Below are positions 27,072-36,472 of a stretch of 64,000 nt of DNA, one piece after another. Made by a program: the position numbers and the translations under genes. The DNA comes from Romeriopsis navalis LEGE 11480 (GTDB lineage Bacteria > Cyanobacteriota > Cyanobacteriia > Leptolyngbyales > Leptolyngbyaceae), in contig NZ_JADEXQ010000009.1 of NCBI RefSeq assembly GCF_015207035.1, forward strand, positions 38,361 through 102,360, written 5' to 3'. The notes below the pieces were generated by a model, which was given only the letters and a program-made list of their open reading frames with translations, was not told where the DNA came from and searched no databases. Every line of letters begins with the position of its first letter. Positions within the stretch are counted from its first letter, which is position 1.

Positions 27072-27857
27072 ATGAAATCATTGGCCCGTAAAGTAACGAC
27101 ATTTGGTCTACTCGGTACTACTGTACTCTCACCTGTCCTGCTCAGTGCACAGCCGGTAGAGGCATTACCGAAGAAGGATGTCTTAGATAAGCTGGGTCCG
27201 GTCCTGATTTATACCGTCGTCGCCGTTGATAAAGCGAAAAACCAAGCAGTCCCCTTGACCGCTGAGGTCCAGAAGGGCAAAGAGAAGTTTAATGTTGCTT
27301 GGGTCTTCTTTTCGCCGCAAGAAGCCCAAAAATTTGTGGATAAGCAGAAGCAGGAAGCGACTGCACTAAAAACTAAGGATCCTAAGGCTGCGGCAGCGCA
27401 GATGAAGATCTTGAACAATACAATCGTCGCACCGGATTCGCTGGCCACGTTTTATGAAGCGGCCACCAGCTCGAAGTCGGCTTTGAAGTTGCAATTTGTG
27501 CCGATCGTTCAGGAAGTCAAGCAAGCCAAGGGAATTGAATCCAAGTTCCAGGGTGTGCCTCTCTTCCGCGTTAACTTTGGCAAAAACCGCTACGGCACCT
27601 CCTTTTTCTTCAGCAAAAAAGAGTTGGATACGGAGTTAGAATCCTTGAAGAAGAGTCAGCCGAAGCTGGCGCGCGATGCGAAGATTGAAGTTGTTCCACT
27701 GGAAGGCTTGATTGATGTCTTGAGTCGGGAAAATGGGGAAGATCTGAAGAAGGTGCGACTCCTGGCGCCGCTCGAATCCCGCAAGCTATTGCGGAAAATC
27801 TATGAGCAAACTCGTGGTAAGGACAAGCCAGCGCCAGCGGCGACGCCAAAGAAGTAA
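27072..27857 (+). CDS. Tic22-like periplasmic protein
   Basis: 261 residues with a signal peptide (TTVLSPVLLSAQPVEA). The mature part shows the Tic22 pattern of two similar halves: VLIYTVVAVDKAKNQAVPL, NVAWVFFSPQEAQKFVDKQK and, later, LQFVPIVQEVK, GVPLFRVNFGKNRYGTSFFFSKKELDTEL. Cyanobacterial Tic22 homologues are periplasmic or thylakoid-lumen chaperone-like proteins linked to outer membrane biogenesis. Lys/Pro/Ala-rich tail (KDKPAPAATPKK). 17 bp before the prmC start, so likely co-transcribed. Confidence 0.85.
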   Translation: MKSLARKVTTFGLLGTTVLSPVLLSAQPVEALPKKDVLDKLGPVLIYTVVAVDKAKNQAVPLTAEVQKGKEKFNVAWVFFSPQEAQKFVDKQKQEATALKTKDPKAAAAQMKILNNTIVAPDSLATFYEAATSSKSALKLQFVPIVQEVKQAKGIESKFQGVPLFRVNFGKNRYGTSFFFSKKELDTELESLKKSQPKLARDAKIEVVPLEGLIDVLSRENGEDLKKVRLLAPLESRKLLRKIYEQTRGKDKPAPAATPKK

Positions 27858-27874
27858 GTTAAAAATCGCATTCA

Positions 27875-28762
27875 GTGTTTACCGTATCCGGAACTGAATT
27901 GTGGAAATGGCGATCGCGTGCCCAAGCTGCCGCGGTCGCCATTTCGATCGACCAATTTGAAGTCGATTGGCTGTTACTTGAACTCAGTCAAATTGATCGG
28001 CTGACGCTACGCTTGGAGACTTACAAAACCCAGCCGGATATCCGCCTCAAGCTGCCGTTCGAACAATTGCAAACACTGTGGGAACAGCGGCTGAACCAGC
28101 GGATTCCGGTGCAATACCTGGTGGGCTATACGCATTGGCGGGAATTCACGCTGAAGGTGTCGCCGGCGGTGCTAATTCCCCGGCCGGAAACGGAGTTGAT
28201 GATTGATCTGGTGCTCGAAGCGGTGGAACGTCAGCCGGACCTCGCAAATGGTCCTTGGGTTGATTTGGGGACGGGCAGCGGGGCGATCGCCATTGGTTTG
28301 GCGGCGGCGTTGCCCGAGGCGCAAATCCATGCCGTTGATCTGAGTCCGAAGGCGTTAGCAATCGCCCAAGCAAATGCTCAGACTTGTGGTTTGGCTGAGC
28401 GCATTACTTTTCATGCCGGTCGATGGTTTGAGCCCATTGCCCATCTGCGGGGCGAGGTGCGGGGCCTCATCTCAAATCCGCCCTATATTCCCACCGCTAC
28501 GATTGCCACATTGCAACCCGAAGTTCAGAAACATGAACCGCATTTAGCACTGGATGGTGGGGCAGATGGGCTGAAGGATATTCGGCATTTAGTCCGCGAA
28601 GGGAGTAACTTTCTCCAACCGCAGGGCCTGTGGCTGGTGGAAATGATGGCGGGGCAAGGTACGCAAGTCAGCCAACTCCTGCAGCAAGCGCACTATCAAC
28701 CGATTAGAATTGTGAATGATTTAGCGGGTCGCGATCGCTTTTGCCTCGCTTACTGCGCTTAA
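27875..28762 (+). CDS. prmC: Release factor N5-glutamine methyltransferase
   Basis: 295 residues. Helical N-terminal domain with RIPVQYLVGYTHWREFTLKVSPAVLIPRPETELMID, SAM-binding WVDLGTGSGAIAIGLA, and the catalytic NPPYIP motif with a following ALDGGADGLKDI. PrmC (HemK) methylates the Gln of the GGQ motif of RF1 and RF2. GTG 27875 is used as start; the family N-terminus fits. Cotranscribed with the Tic22-like gene. Confidence 0.95.
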   Translation: MFTVSGTELWKWRSRAQAAAVAISIDQFEVDWLLLELSQIDRLTLRLETYKTQPDIRLKLPFEQLQTLWEQRLNQRIPVQYLVGYTHWREFTLKVSPAVLIPRPETELMIDLVLEAVERQPDLANGPWVDLGTGSGAIAIGLAAALPEAQIHAVDLSPKALAIAQANAQTCGLAERITFHAGRWFEPIAHLRGEVRGLISNPPYIPTATIATLQPEVQKHEPHLALDGGADGLKDIRHLVREGSNFLQPQGLWLVEMMAGQGTQVSQLLQQAHYQPIRIVNDLAGRDRFCLAYCA

Positions 28763-28822
28763 ATCCGCCACCACGTTGGAACCGAAAATTCTGCGTGGCT
28801 CCCTATTGATACCGCACACAAT

Positions 28823-29317
28823 ATGCATCCGAAACCTCACCCGATCCAAACCGGTCAAGAATCCGTCTGGGATTACCCGCGTCCACCACAGCTCGAAGCA
28901 ACGACTAAGCACATTCAAATTATCTTTAACGGGGAGACGATCGCCGATACCCAAAAAGCCTACCGCGTGCTCGAAACGAGCCATCCGCCCACCTACTATT
29001 TGCCACCGGAAGATATTAACCCCTACTATCTTGGGCCCTCCGCTCGAGAAACCTTCTGCGAGTGGAAAGGCAGCGGCAATTACTACAGTGTTACGGTCGG
29101 TGACAAGACGCTGACGGATGTGGCTTGGTACTACGCGACTCCCACCGCGAAATTCGCAGCGATTAAGAATTACGTTGCCTTCTATGCCGCACCAATGGAT
29201 CGCTGTTTAGTTGATGGTGAAGTTGTGATTCCACAACCCGGCCAATTTTACGGCGGCTGGATCACTGCCGATATTATTGGCCCCTTTAAAGGAGAACCGG
29301 GTTCCTGGGGCTGGTAG
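28823..29317 (+). CDS. DUF427 domain protein
   Basis: 164 residues. ESVWDYPRPPQLE at the start and IQIIFNGETIADTQKAYRVLETSHPPTYYLPPEDI, then ARETFCEWKGSGNYYSVTVGDKTLTDVAWYYATP and YVAFYAAPMDRCLVDGE match the DUF427 family, small beta-barrel proteins of unknown function. 60 bp after prmC. Its stop lies inside a terminator hairpin. Confidence 0.9.
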   Translation: MHPKPHPIQTGQESVWDYPRPPQLEATTKHIQIIFNGETIADTQKAYRVLETSHPPTYYLPPEDINPYYLGPSARETFCEWKGSGNYYSVTVGDKTLTDVAWYYATPTAKFAAIKNYVAFYAAPMDRCLVDGEVVIPQPGQFYGGWITADIIGPFKGEPGSWGW

Positions 29318-29336
29318 GCCTGCGGAACCCGGTTTT
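29295..29336 (+). terminator. Terminator overlapping the DUF427 stop
   Basis: Perfect 11-bp stem AACCGGGTTCC (29295-29305) and GGAACCCGGTT (29324-29334), 18-nt loop, followed by TT. The left arm is coding and the stop codon is in the loop. Confidence 0.6.
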
Positions 29337-29372
29337 GCGCATATTTTGAGCTTTTGAGGTGTTGCCGCAGGC

Positions 29373-30233
29373 TTAACCCAATCGTCTCTGCAATAAGGGG
29401 CGAATCGCCAGTAATACTAGCGCATCTAAACAAACCAACATCGATAGGCAAGCACCCATGGAGATGTTACCCCAAGGTGCTTGCATCACGATACTCGACC
29501 AATCCCAGGTCGGATTGAGGTAGACATAGCGAATCGACTCGATTGCCCAACTCAGTGGATTGAGACAAGCAATCGTCTGTAACCAAGCGGGCATAAAGGA
29601 GAGTGGGGCTAAGGCGGTACTGGCAAACAGTAGCGGTAGGTTCGTCACAAAAATTACGGCTAGTAGCTCAATATGGCCCTTCAGGGCAAAGGCTAATCCT
29701 AACGAAATAGAAGTTACTGCGACGACAACGAGTGCGATGATTGATAACACCAACGTCAACGCCGAGATGCCGGGTAAGGCATTGCCTAAAACCGCGTTGA
29801 GTGCAACGATCGAGATTGTTTGGACTAAGCTCATACTCACGATGAACAATGCCGACGCAAACACGATCGACATGCGTGATGCTAATGGTGCGACTAATAA
29901 GCGATTGAGAAATCCAAACTCACGATCGAACATCACTGGCAATCCCGCATTCAGCGCGCCCCCGAAGGCCGTAAAGACAATAATTCCAGCGCCGACAAAC
30001 TGGCCATAGCGAATACCTTCCCCGAGAAATATATCCGGGGCATTTTGAAAAAGCGCGCCGAATAAAACTAACCACATCAGCGGTTGTACCAGACCGGCGA
30101 TTAAAGTCGAAGGGCGACGATAAAGCTGAATAAACAGTCGCTTGGTTAAGGCCAGCGTCTCCTGCGTTACTTCTGTGATGGTTTGCGGGAGGGCGACCTT
30201 AAATTCTGGGAGAGGTTGTAATGCGCGTGTCAT
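29373..30233 (-). CDS. ABC-2 type transporter permease
   Basis: 286 residues with six membrane segments and the ABC-2 features LVQPLMWLVLFGALFQNAP, YGQFVGAGIIVFTAFGGALNAGLPVMFDREFGFLNRLLVAPL, and LSFMPAWLQTIACLNPLSWAIESIRY near the C-terminus. This is the DrrB-like permease pattern. Fifth gene of the ctaA-ctaB operon; pairs with the ATPase at 31048-32082. Substrate unknown; adjacency to heme A genes suggests a role in oxidase biogenesis, which is inference. Confidence 0.9.
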   Translation of the reverse strand: MTRALQPLPEFKVALPQTITEVTQETLALTKRLFIQLYRRPSTLIAGLVQPLMWLVLFGALFQNAPDIFLGEGIRYGQFVGAGIIVFTAFGGALNAGLPVMFDREFGFLNRLLVAPLASRMSIVFASALFIVSMSLVQTISIVALNAVLGNALPGISALTLVLSIIALVVVAVTSISLGLAFALKGHIELLAVIFVTNLPLLFASTALAPLSFMPAWLQTIACLNPLSWAIESIRYVYLNPTWDWSSIVMQAPWGNISMGACLSMLVCLDALVLLAIRPLLQRRLG

Positions 30234-30318
30234 ATAAAGTCACCTAGGATATATCGGATTGCGGGGATAAATCGGGTTTGCCTTGAGCGCGGACGACTCC
30301 GGTGGTAAGCGAAGTACG

Positions 30319-30885
30319 TTACCGCTGCTTTGTTTTCAGACGGCTGGCGGGGGGTGGGGTAGAAGATAAGTCACGCCACATTTGCCGATGTCGAAAAATC
30401 ATGCCACCGCCAAATGCACCTAAAATTGTGCTAATCACCATACTTAACATCAAACTGCCCCAAAAACCGGCGGGTAAACCGGTGGAACTGCTGCCCAGTT
30501 GATCATAGGCGATAATACTGCCGATCGCGCCAGTTAACCAAGCGGCTAAGGCCCCTGCCAATGACCAACGCATGGCCCGGTGATTTCGCCCGAGACGCCC
30601 GAGCATGAAGCCGGAGAATACCAGCAGTAAACCGACCAATAGACCAAATTGCCAGTACTCTTGGGCCAGCAGTGTTTCGAGCACAAAGCGAATGACCGCT
30701 CCACCCACAAACGCACTGAGTAACCAAGTCATCGCGGACCCGAGAAAGATCCAGACCATGAGCCGATAGGTTTGCATGGGGGTGGAAGCCAGTATCCCCA
30801 CCACTGTGCCAGTGGCCACACTCGAACCCAGTGCCGTAATGATCCAGACAATTAAGCTAAAATCCCGTCCAAGATTGATCATCAT
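30319..30885 (-). CDS. Integral membrane protein of unknown function in the cta operon
   Basis: 188 residues, about five hydrophobic segments (IVWIITALGSSVATGTVVGILAS, LMVWIFLGSAMTWLLSAFVGGAVI, FGLLVGLLLVFSGFMLGRLG, WSLAGALAAWLTGAIGSIIA, FWGSLMLSMVISTILGAFGGGMIF), Gly-rich throughout, basic C-terminus. No family recognised. Located between the ABC ATPase and the permease, so possibly an accessory subunit. Confidence 0.7.
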   Translation of the reverse strand: MMINLGRDFSLIVWIITALGSSVATGTVVGILASTPMQTYRLMVWIFLGSAMTWLLSAFVGGAVIRFVLETLLAQEYWQFGLLVGLLLVFSGFMLGRLGRNHRAMRWSLAGALAAWLTGAIGSIIAYDQLGSSSTGLPAGFWGSLMLSMVISTILGAFGGGMIFRHRQMWRDLSSTPPPASRLKTKQR

Positions 30886-31047
30886 TACGCGATTTCACCA
30901 TCAAGTGTTGACCTATCAATTCATCGCCCGCTCAACTTTTTCAGGAAAATCAACGCTGGGAAAGATAAAACGTTACCGGATACGGCGCTTACCGGATTTG
31001 ACGTAGTGGCATAGCTCAACTGCTCAAATTCGAGTGAGCCCGCCAAA

Positions 31048-32082
31048 TTAGGCTGCAGCTTTGCGGGATCGGCGTTGCTTCCCGGCTGGCAGCGCTTTAC
31101 GCCCCTCGGCGGCGGCAAGTTCGGCATCCATCAGAGTCTTGCCGGTGGCGGCCAGATAGACATCATCGAGACTGGGCCGCGATCGGGCCAAGCTGAACAC
31201 GTTAAATCCAGCCGTTTCTAGGGCCTGTTGGACAATTGTTGCCACATTATTTTGCGGCTGGACCACAAGATTGAGTGAATTTCCTTGGATTTGATTGATG
31301 ATGACTGATTGCACCACTGGCAGGGCGGTTAAAAGTTCCTGCGCAGCGATCGCCACCGACACTGGGGTAAATTCTTCCAACTTGAGGGTAATGCGATCGC
31401 CGCCCACTTGCTGCTTGAGCTGTGCTGGCGCATCACAAGCAATCACGCAGCCCCGATCGATAATCGCAACGCGATCAGCCAAGGCATCAACTTCTTCGAG
31501 ATAGTGACTGGTCAGGACGATGGTCGTGCCTTGGGCTTTGAGCGATCGTAAGAAATCCCAGACAACCTGGCGACTTTCAATATCGAGGCCCACAGTTGGC
31601 TCATCTAAGACTAAGACTTGCGGCTGATGCAGAAACCCTGCGGCCAAATCCAAGCGCTTTTTCAAGCCGCCGGAATATTCGCCAATTAAACGATCGGCAT
31701 AATCATTCAGATCAAGCAGATTCAGCATTTGATGAATACGATCGTTGATCTGTGCGCTCGGCAGGTGATACAGCGATGCTTGGAGATGCAATAGCTCACG
31801 TCCTGTAAGCATCTTATCGAGGGCAATATCCTGGGCAATATAACCCAGACGTTGGCGGGCTAACCGCGGCGATCGGAGGACATTCGCGCCGGCGATATAC
31901 AGCTGCCCCCGATCTGGCTTTGTTAATGTACATAGGCATTTGAGGGTGGTCGTCTTACCGGCCCCGTTGGGGCCGAGTAAACCGAAAATTTCACCCTCGG
32001 GGACGGCGAAGGAAATATCGTCAACAGCTCTCGCGGTGCCGAAGGTTTTGCGCAGTCGTTCGACTCTTACAGCATCGGTCAT
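31048..32082 (-). CDS. ABC transporter ATP-binding protein (DrrA-like)
   Basis: 344 residues. Walker [17 protein letters not shown]-loop YIAQDIALD, signature [15 protein letters not shown], Walker [14 protein letters not shown]-loop [13 protein letters not shown], then the DrrA-type C-terminal domain and [17 protein letters not shown]. It powers the ABC-2 permease two genes downstream. Its start overlaps the ctaB stop by 4 bp (translational coupling). Basic C-terminal tail. Confidence 0.95.
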   Translation of the reverse strand: MTDAVRVERLRKTFGTARAVDDISFAVPEGEIFGLLGPNGAGKTTTLKCLCTLTKPDRGQLYIAGANVLRSPRLARQRLGYIAQDIALDKMLTGRELLHLQASLYHLPSAQINDRIHQMLNLLDLNDYADRLIGEYSGGLKKRLDLAAGFLHQPQVLVLDEPTVGLDIESRQVVWDFLRSLKAQGTTIVLTSHYLEEVDALADRVAIIDRGCVIACDAPAQLKQQVGGDRITLKLEEFTPVSVAIAAQELLTALPVVQSVIINQIQGNSLNLVVQPQNNVATIVQQALETAGFNVFSLARSRPSLDDVYLAATGKTLMDAELAAAEGRKALPAGKQRRSRKAAA

Positions 32083-33053
32083 ACCAGCACTCCCAAAGCC
32101 ACACTTTGAACATAGGCCATCATCGAATGCATCGCCGGTAGGCTATCGATCACCATGCCGACACAGAGCACCAGCATATAAACGATTGAATACTTAAACA
32201 CCGACCGGGCCATGACTAGATCGTCCGGTACTTGCATCAACTGCCAAGACTTTTTGACGAACAATCCGCCTAAGACCACCGCAAAAATGCTGTAGATCGC
32301 ACCCATGACCCCTAAGGGATAGACCAGAAGCAGACTCGCTGGGATTAAGGTCAGGGTATATAGCATGATCTGCTTGGTCGTTTTCTCATTGCCTTCGATG
32401 ACCGGCAACATCGGCACATTAACTGAGGCATAGTCATCACGAATCATCATCGCTAAGGCCCAGAAATGTGGTGGTGTCCACAGGAAAATCAGCGCAAAGA
32501 AAACCCAAGCCGGCCAGCCAATTTCGCCCGTCACAGCGGCCCAGCCAACTAACGGTGGGATTGCCCCGGCGGCGCCGCCAATCACAATATTTTGGGTGCT
32601 GTGGCGCTTCAGCCAGTGGGTATAGACCACAACGTAGAAGAAGATGCCTAACATCGCTAAGCAAGCACTGAGCAGGTTTGCAAAGGTGAAGAGCAGCATG
32701 AACGAACCAATCGCCATGGTTGTGGCAAAGATCAAGGCATCACGGGGACTCACCCGACCGGAGGGAATGGGGCGTGAGCGGGTCCGTTCCATAATCTGAT
32801 CAATGTCGCGATCGTAGAGACAATTAATCGTATTCGCTGACCCCGCAGCCATGGTGCCACTGAGCAAGGTAATAATTGCCAACTTGGGATCAAGCTGTCC
32901 ATTGGCGGCCATCCAGAGACTACCAGCGGTGGTGAATAATAACAGGAGAATAATCCGGGGCTTTGTCAGTTGGACATAGCTTTGAATCACTTGTAGCCAA
33001 TCACGGTTGTGGCGAATTGGATTTGAGAGAGTGTCTTGCATAGTAATAACCAT
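32079..33053 (-). CDS. ctaB: Protoheme IX farnesyltransferase (heme O synthase)
   Basis: 324 residues, eight or nine membrane helices of the UbiA superfamily. Aspartate-rich loops [19 protein letters not shown] and the second-half [16 protein letters not shown]; family segments [20 protein letters not shown] and [11 protein letters not shown]. Makes heme O from heme B and farnesyl diphosphate, feeding CtaA. 41 bp behind ctaA and 4-bp overlap with the ABC ATPase gene. Confidence 0.95.
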   Translation of the reverse strand: MVITMQDTLSNPIRHNRDWLQVIQSYVQLTKPRIILLLLFTTAGSLWMAANGQLDPKLAIITLLSGTMAAGSANTINCLYDRDIDQIMERTRSRPIPSGRVSPRDALIFATTMAIGSFMLLFTFANLLSACLAMLGIFFYVVVYTHWLKRHSTQNIVIGGAAGAIPPLVGWAAVTGEIGWPAWVFFALIFLWTPPHFWALAMMIRDDYASVNVPMLPVIEGNEKTTKQIMLYTLTLIPASLLLVYPLGVMGAIYSIFAVVLGGLFVKKSWQLMQVPDDLVMARSVFKYSIVYMLVLCVGMVIDSLPAMHSMMAYVQSVALGVLV

Positions 33054-33094
33054 TTCCTCACTTGATCGAACAAATACAGCAGTTGCGGCTCACC

Positions 33095-34084
33095 CTAGGC
33101 TTTAGTTGAAGCGGCCACTGGCGGGGTGATATGGACCTCAGTTAAGTCAACAGGGGAAACTGTTTCGACATCCTGTACAGAACTGAGAAAAGCCCAGACT
33201 GTCGTCATGATCAAACTGCCTAACAGTGCCGCGCCAATTGTTTGGTGGGCGACGGTGAGCGGTTCGACTTGTAACCGCAACCGGAAGGTGGCAAAGCCCA
33301 AGCTAATCTGTGCGGTTAAAAATAATGCAACAAACCAGCCGCATTGCTGGAGCCGGGGATCAAGACGCGATTGATAACGCAGTCGTACCAGCCAACCGAG
33401 GACGAGCAATGTGCCGATTGTGGCGGGCACGACGCCAATTAAATGGCTATTTAGGACCGCACACAGCTGGGTCAGGCCAAAGCATTGATGTACTGCCCAT
33501 TGGGATGCAACCAAACCACCGAGGAGACTCTGGGCGTAAATCCCGATCGCTGCGGCGAGGGCCACCCAGCGCAACCGGCCAGTGGCAAAGCGGGGCCGAT
33601 AATCTAACAGTAATAACCCGACGGTGAGCAATGTGCTAAAGAAGGCTAACCCTGTACCCAAGTGCGCCGTAACAATATCAAACCGCAGCAGCTCAGTTAC
33701 GGTCAGACCGCCGAGGACGCCTTGAAACACCACCAAAAATAAAGCAAATCCAGTGGCCCAAGGGGTCCATTTAGGCAGGCGTGCGCGATAACTCACCGCC
33801 GTGCCGGCTAAGACGATCGTGCCGAAGCCGATCACACTCGCGACTAAACGATGAAACCATTCCAAAAACACCTGCAAATTCATTTGATTTTGCGGCAGGA
33901 ATTCGCCGTAGCACAGGGGCCAGTCAGGACAAGACAAGCCCGCATTCATTACCCTTGTCGAACTACCTAAAGCCATCAGGGCCATCGTGCACAGTGCCAA
34001 TCCTAAAGAGAACCAAGCAAGGCGGCGACGCATTGGCCAACTGAACGTACCGGGGGCAAAGGTTGCGTCAGACATATCAATCAA
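33095..34084 (-). CDS. ctaA: Heme A synthase (COX15/CtaA)
   Basis: 329 residues, eight membrane helices in two similar halves. GSSTRVMNAGLSCPDWPLCYGEFLP with the conserved Cys pair in the first loop, FLEWFHRLVAS (heme His), VAHQTIGAALLGS and QWAVHQCFGLTQ supply the conserved His residues. Converts heme O to heme A for cytochrome oxidase. First gene of the operon; no oxidase subunit genes are next to it in this window, unlike many cyanobacteria. Confidence 0.95.
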   Translation of the reverse strand: MIDMSDATFAPGTFSWPMRRRLAWFSLGLALCTMALMALGSSTRVMNAGLSCPDWPLCYGEFLPQNQMNLQVFLEWFHRLVASVIGFGTIVLAGTAVSYRARLPKWTPWATGFALFLVVFQGVLGGLTVTELLRFDIVTAHLGTGLAFFSTLLTVGLLLLDYRPRFATGRLRWVALAAAIGIYAQSLLGGLVASQWAVHQCFGLTQLCAVLNSHLIGVVPATIGTLLVLGWLVRLRYQSRLDPRLQQCGWFVALFLTAQISLGFATFRLRLQVEPLTVAHQTIGAALLGSLIMTTVWAFLSSVQDVETVSPVDLTEVHITPPVAASTKA

Positions 34085-34464
34085 ACCCTCACTGAACGCA
34101 TTACCAAAAGGTCAATGAAAGCCAGACAAATCAGCAGACGTCTGTAATTCTATGCACTGCTTCGCAGCGAAACTTCATAGAACTTCATAGCAACAGCAGT
34201 CTGGGCTTTCATGCACTTACTGTGACCGATATATTTCCGTCCGTGGCGCAATTTTTAGACAATCTTCCAAATCTATGGAAATAAACCTTTACAGCAGTTT
34301 ACAAAGGCGTTTGATCCCGAAGAAAAGCTAATTTTTTGGATCGGTGCGATAACCCGGCGAGATCGGCTGAGACGAAGATTCTACAGGAGTTATGCTTGGG
34401 TTGAGAGTGGCTGTGTTACATTGACGGTGCAAAAAATGTCTGAACCGTCAAGGAGCATCCGCCA
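34085..34464. other. Divergent intergenic region, ctaA and 606-residue membrane protein
   Basis: 380 bp, no ORF. A tandem 10-bp repeat AACTTCATAG lies near 34169-34188. Promoters for both directions are expected; GGAG about 10 nt before ATG 34465 is the ribosome site. Confidence 0.4.
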
Positions 34465-36285
34465 ATGAATCTGCCGTTGGTATTAGATGTCATTATTAGT
34501 CTCGTTTTTATTTATCTTGTTTTGAGCCTCTTGGCCTCAGAAATTCAGGAATTAATTGCGACGCTCTTGCAATGGCGGGCACGTCATCTCAAAGATTCGA
34601 TCGCAAATTTAATTTCGGGTGGGACGGGGGATCAGCGCAACCGGTTTGCCGAAACGAAGGTGGTTGAATTAGTTAATGATATTTATGACGATCCGTTAAT
34701 TAAAAATGTGAACCAAGAAGCACGGGGTCTGATTGCCCGTGGCTTTCGCTTGATTACGCGGATTTTTCCGGGGAACCATCGTGGTGACTATGGCAAAAAT
34801 CAAGCAACTGGTCCGTCTTATATCCCCTCGGATACTTTTGCCACGGCATTTATTGAACGATTGGGTGTCTCGGGTCTCGTCGATCGGCTGGTCGAGAATC
34901 GATTAGAGAAGTTTATCCATCGCATCATCGGTGATGTGGTGATCTATGACGACATTATTCAACTGAGTAACCCGCAGATTTTACCGGGGGCATGGGAACT
35001 CGCGGCGAAGTATGGCGTTGATCTGGGCTATGACCTATATTTTCGGGGTTTAGTCGAAGATTATGAAAGCGTGCTCCAGGATTATCGGCGGCAATATGCG
35101 GACATCGGCACCTGTGTCTCGCGCTTATCGGAGGCCCTCGATCGCTATACTGATGCGGCCAGTAGTGATTCGCACCAAGCGTATTACGTTGAGCGCGTCA
35201 AAGCGATGAAGATGAGCCTCTTTGGTAAAGACAATGAGCGAATTTTGTATTCTGCCGGTCTACAACCGACGATGCAGGAAGTTGCCGGTCTGCTCGATCG
35301 TGGCAGCTTGGTTTATAAAGAGTTGGCCACGCGTTATGACAATATGCAAAATCAGGCGGATAGCATTACGCAATACGCGACCGAGCGAGCTAAGGCGCTC
35401 CGCAGCTATTCCCAAAATAAAGATGCCGATTTAGAGCCGTTTTTGAATCAGGCGTTGGGGGAACTGAATACGGATGAGTACCGAATTTATCAGGATTATC
35501 AAAACTATCAGAAAGCCGCGAAGGTGATCGATAGTCTGCCGGATTCAGTCCGCACGAGTATGGAAATGCTCTCGCGTCGGGCCCAGTCAACGGTAGCGAC
35601 GATCGATGGCTTTCGGACCGAGGTCGCAGGTTGGTTTGATAGCTCGATGTCACGGGCTTCGGGGGTCTATAAGCGGAATGCTAAAGGTGCGGCACTAATT
35701 ATTGGGTTTGTGATTGCGGCATTTACGAATGCGGATACGTTTCATATGTTGAATCGAGTGTCGAGTGATGAAACCCTACGCGAAGTAATTACAAGTCAGG
35801 CGACCCAAATTCGGAGCGAAATTCAAGTATCTAGTAGCAATTCTCAAAGTGCCAAACGCCCGGGTGAGATTGCGCAGGAGTTGGAAATGCTGAAGAACGA
35901 GACGGATCAGGTGTTGAGTGATATGTCTCTGCCAATTACTTGGAATCCGAGTAACTTAAGCCGTCAGCTCGGGTGTGCTTATAATCCGATCGCTGATGCG
36001 AATGCTCAGCAAAGCACTGATCCCTATGCGCTCCTGACACGGCAGCAGTGGAATCAGTTGTACCGATCGTGTATGAATAAGCCGGATGCGAAGGTGACGG
36101 CTCCTGTCTGGCTGCAGGTGACGCAGATGATTATGCTGAAACCCTTTGCTTTTTTGCGGATGATTAGTGGTTGGTTTATCAGTGGGATCGCGATCGGCAT
36201 GGGCGCACCGTTTTGGTTCGACTTGCTCAGCCGGTTGGTGAATGTCCGGAATGCTGGTGGTAAACCCAAGTCTTCGGCTGAGTAG
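34465..36285 (+). CDS. Large membrane-anchored protein of unknown function
   Basis: 606 residues. An N-terminal membrane helix (LVLDVIISLVFIYLVLSLLASEIQE) leads into a long mostly helical soluble region (about 30-390), a second helix (GAALIIGFVIAAFTNADTFHML), a helical loop, and a C-terminal helix with GWFISGIAIGMGAPFWFDLLSRLVNVRNAG. From memory the last segment recurs in a widespread bacterial family of hypothetical membrane proteins with no assigned role. A good terminator follows, so it is transcribed apart from the HerA gene. Confidence 0.8.
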   Translation: MNLPLVLDVIISLVFIYLVLSLLASEIQELIATLLQWRARHLKDSIANLISGGTGDQRNRFAETKVVELVNDIYDDPLIKNVNQEARGLIARGFRLITRIFPGNHRGDYGKNQATGPSYIPSDTFATAFIERLGVSGLVDRLVENRLEKFIHRIIGDVVIYDDIIQLSNPQILPGAWELAAKYGVDLGYDLYFRGLVEDYESVLQDYRRQYADIGTCVSRLSEALDRYTDAASSDSHQAYYVERVKAMKMSLFGKDNERILYSAGLQPTMQEVAGLLDRGSLVYKELATRYDNMQNQADSITQYATERAKALRSYSQNKDADLEPFLNQALGELNTDEYRIYQDYQNYQKAAKVIDSLPDSVRTSMEMLSRRAQSTVATIDGFRTEVAGWFDSSMSRASGVYKRNAKGAALIIGFVIAAFTNADTFHMLNRVSSDETLREVITSQATQIRSEIQVSSSNSQSAKRPGEIAQELEMLKNETDQVLSDMSLPITWNPSNLSRQLGCAYNPIADANAQQSTDPYALLTRQQWNQLYRSCMNKPDAKVTAPVWLQVTQMIMLKPFAFLRMISGWFISGIAIGMGAPFWFDLLSRLVNVRNAGGKPKSSAE

Positions 36286-36315
36286 GGCATTTAAGTCTTG
36301 CCTTATTGGATTGTC

Positions 36316-36340
36316 AGCGGTGTTTCGGCACCGCTTTTTT
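36316..36340 (+). terminator. Rho-independent terminator
   Basis: AGCGGTG, loop TTTCGG, CACCGCT, then a T-run; 30 bp after the 606-residue gene. Confidence 0.85.
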
Positions 36341-36472
36341 CATGCCCTTTTTTTATGCTCCATATTGCAGTGTTTGGCTCAGTGTTACGGGGGATACAGC
36401 GACTGTAGAATTGTGATACACTCGCACTGATGCGCCTTTTGTACTATTTTCCCTTCTAATCGTTTCGTCGTA

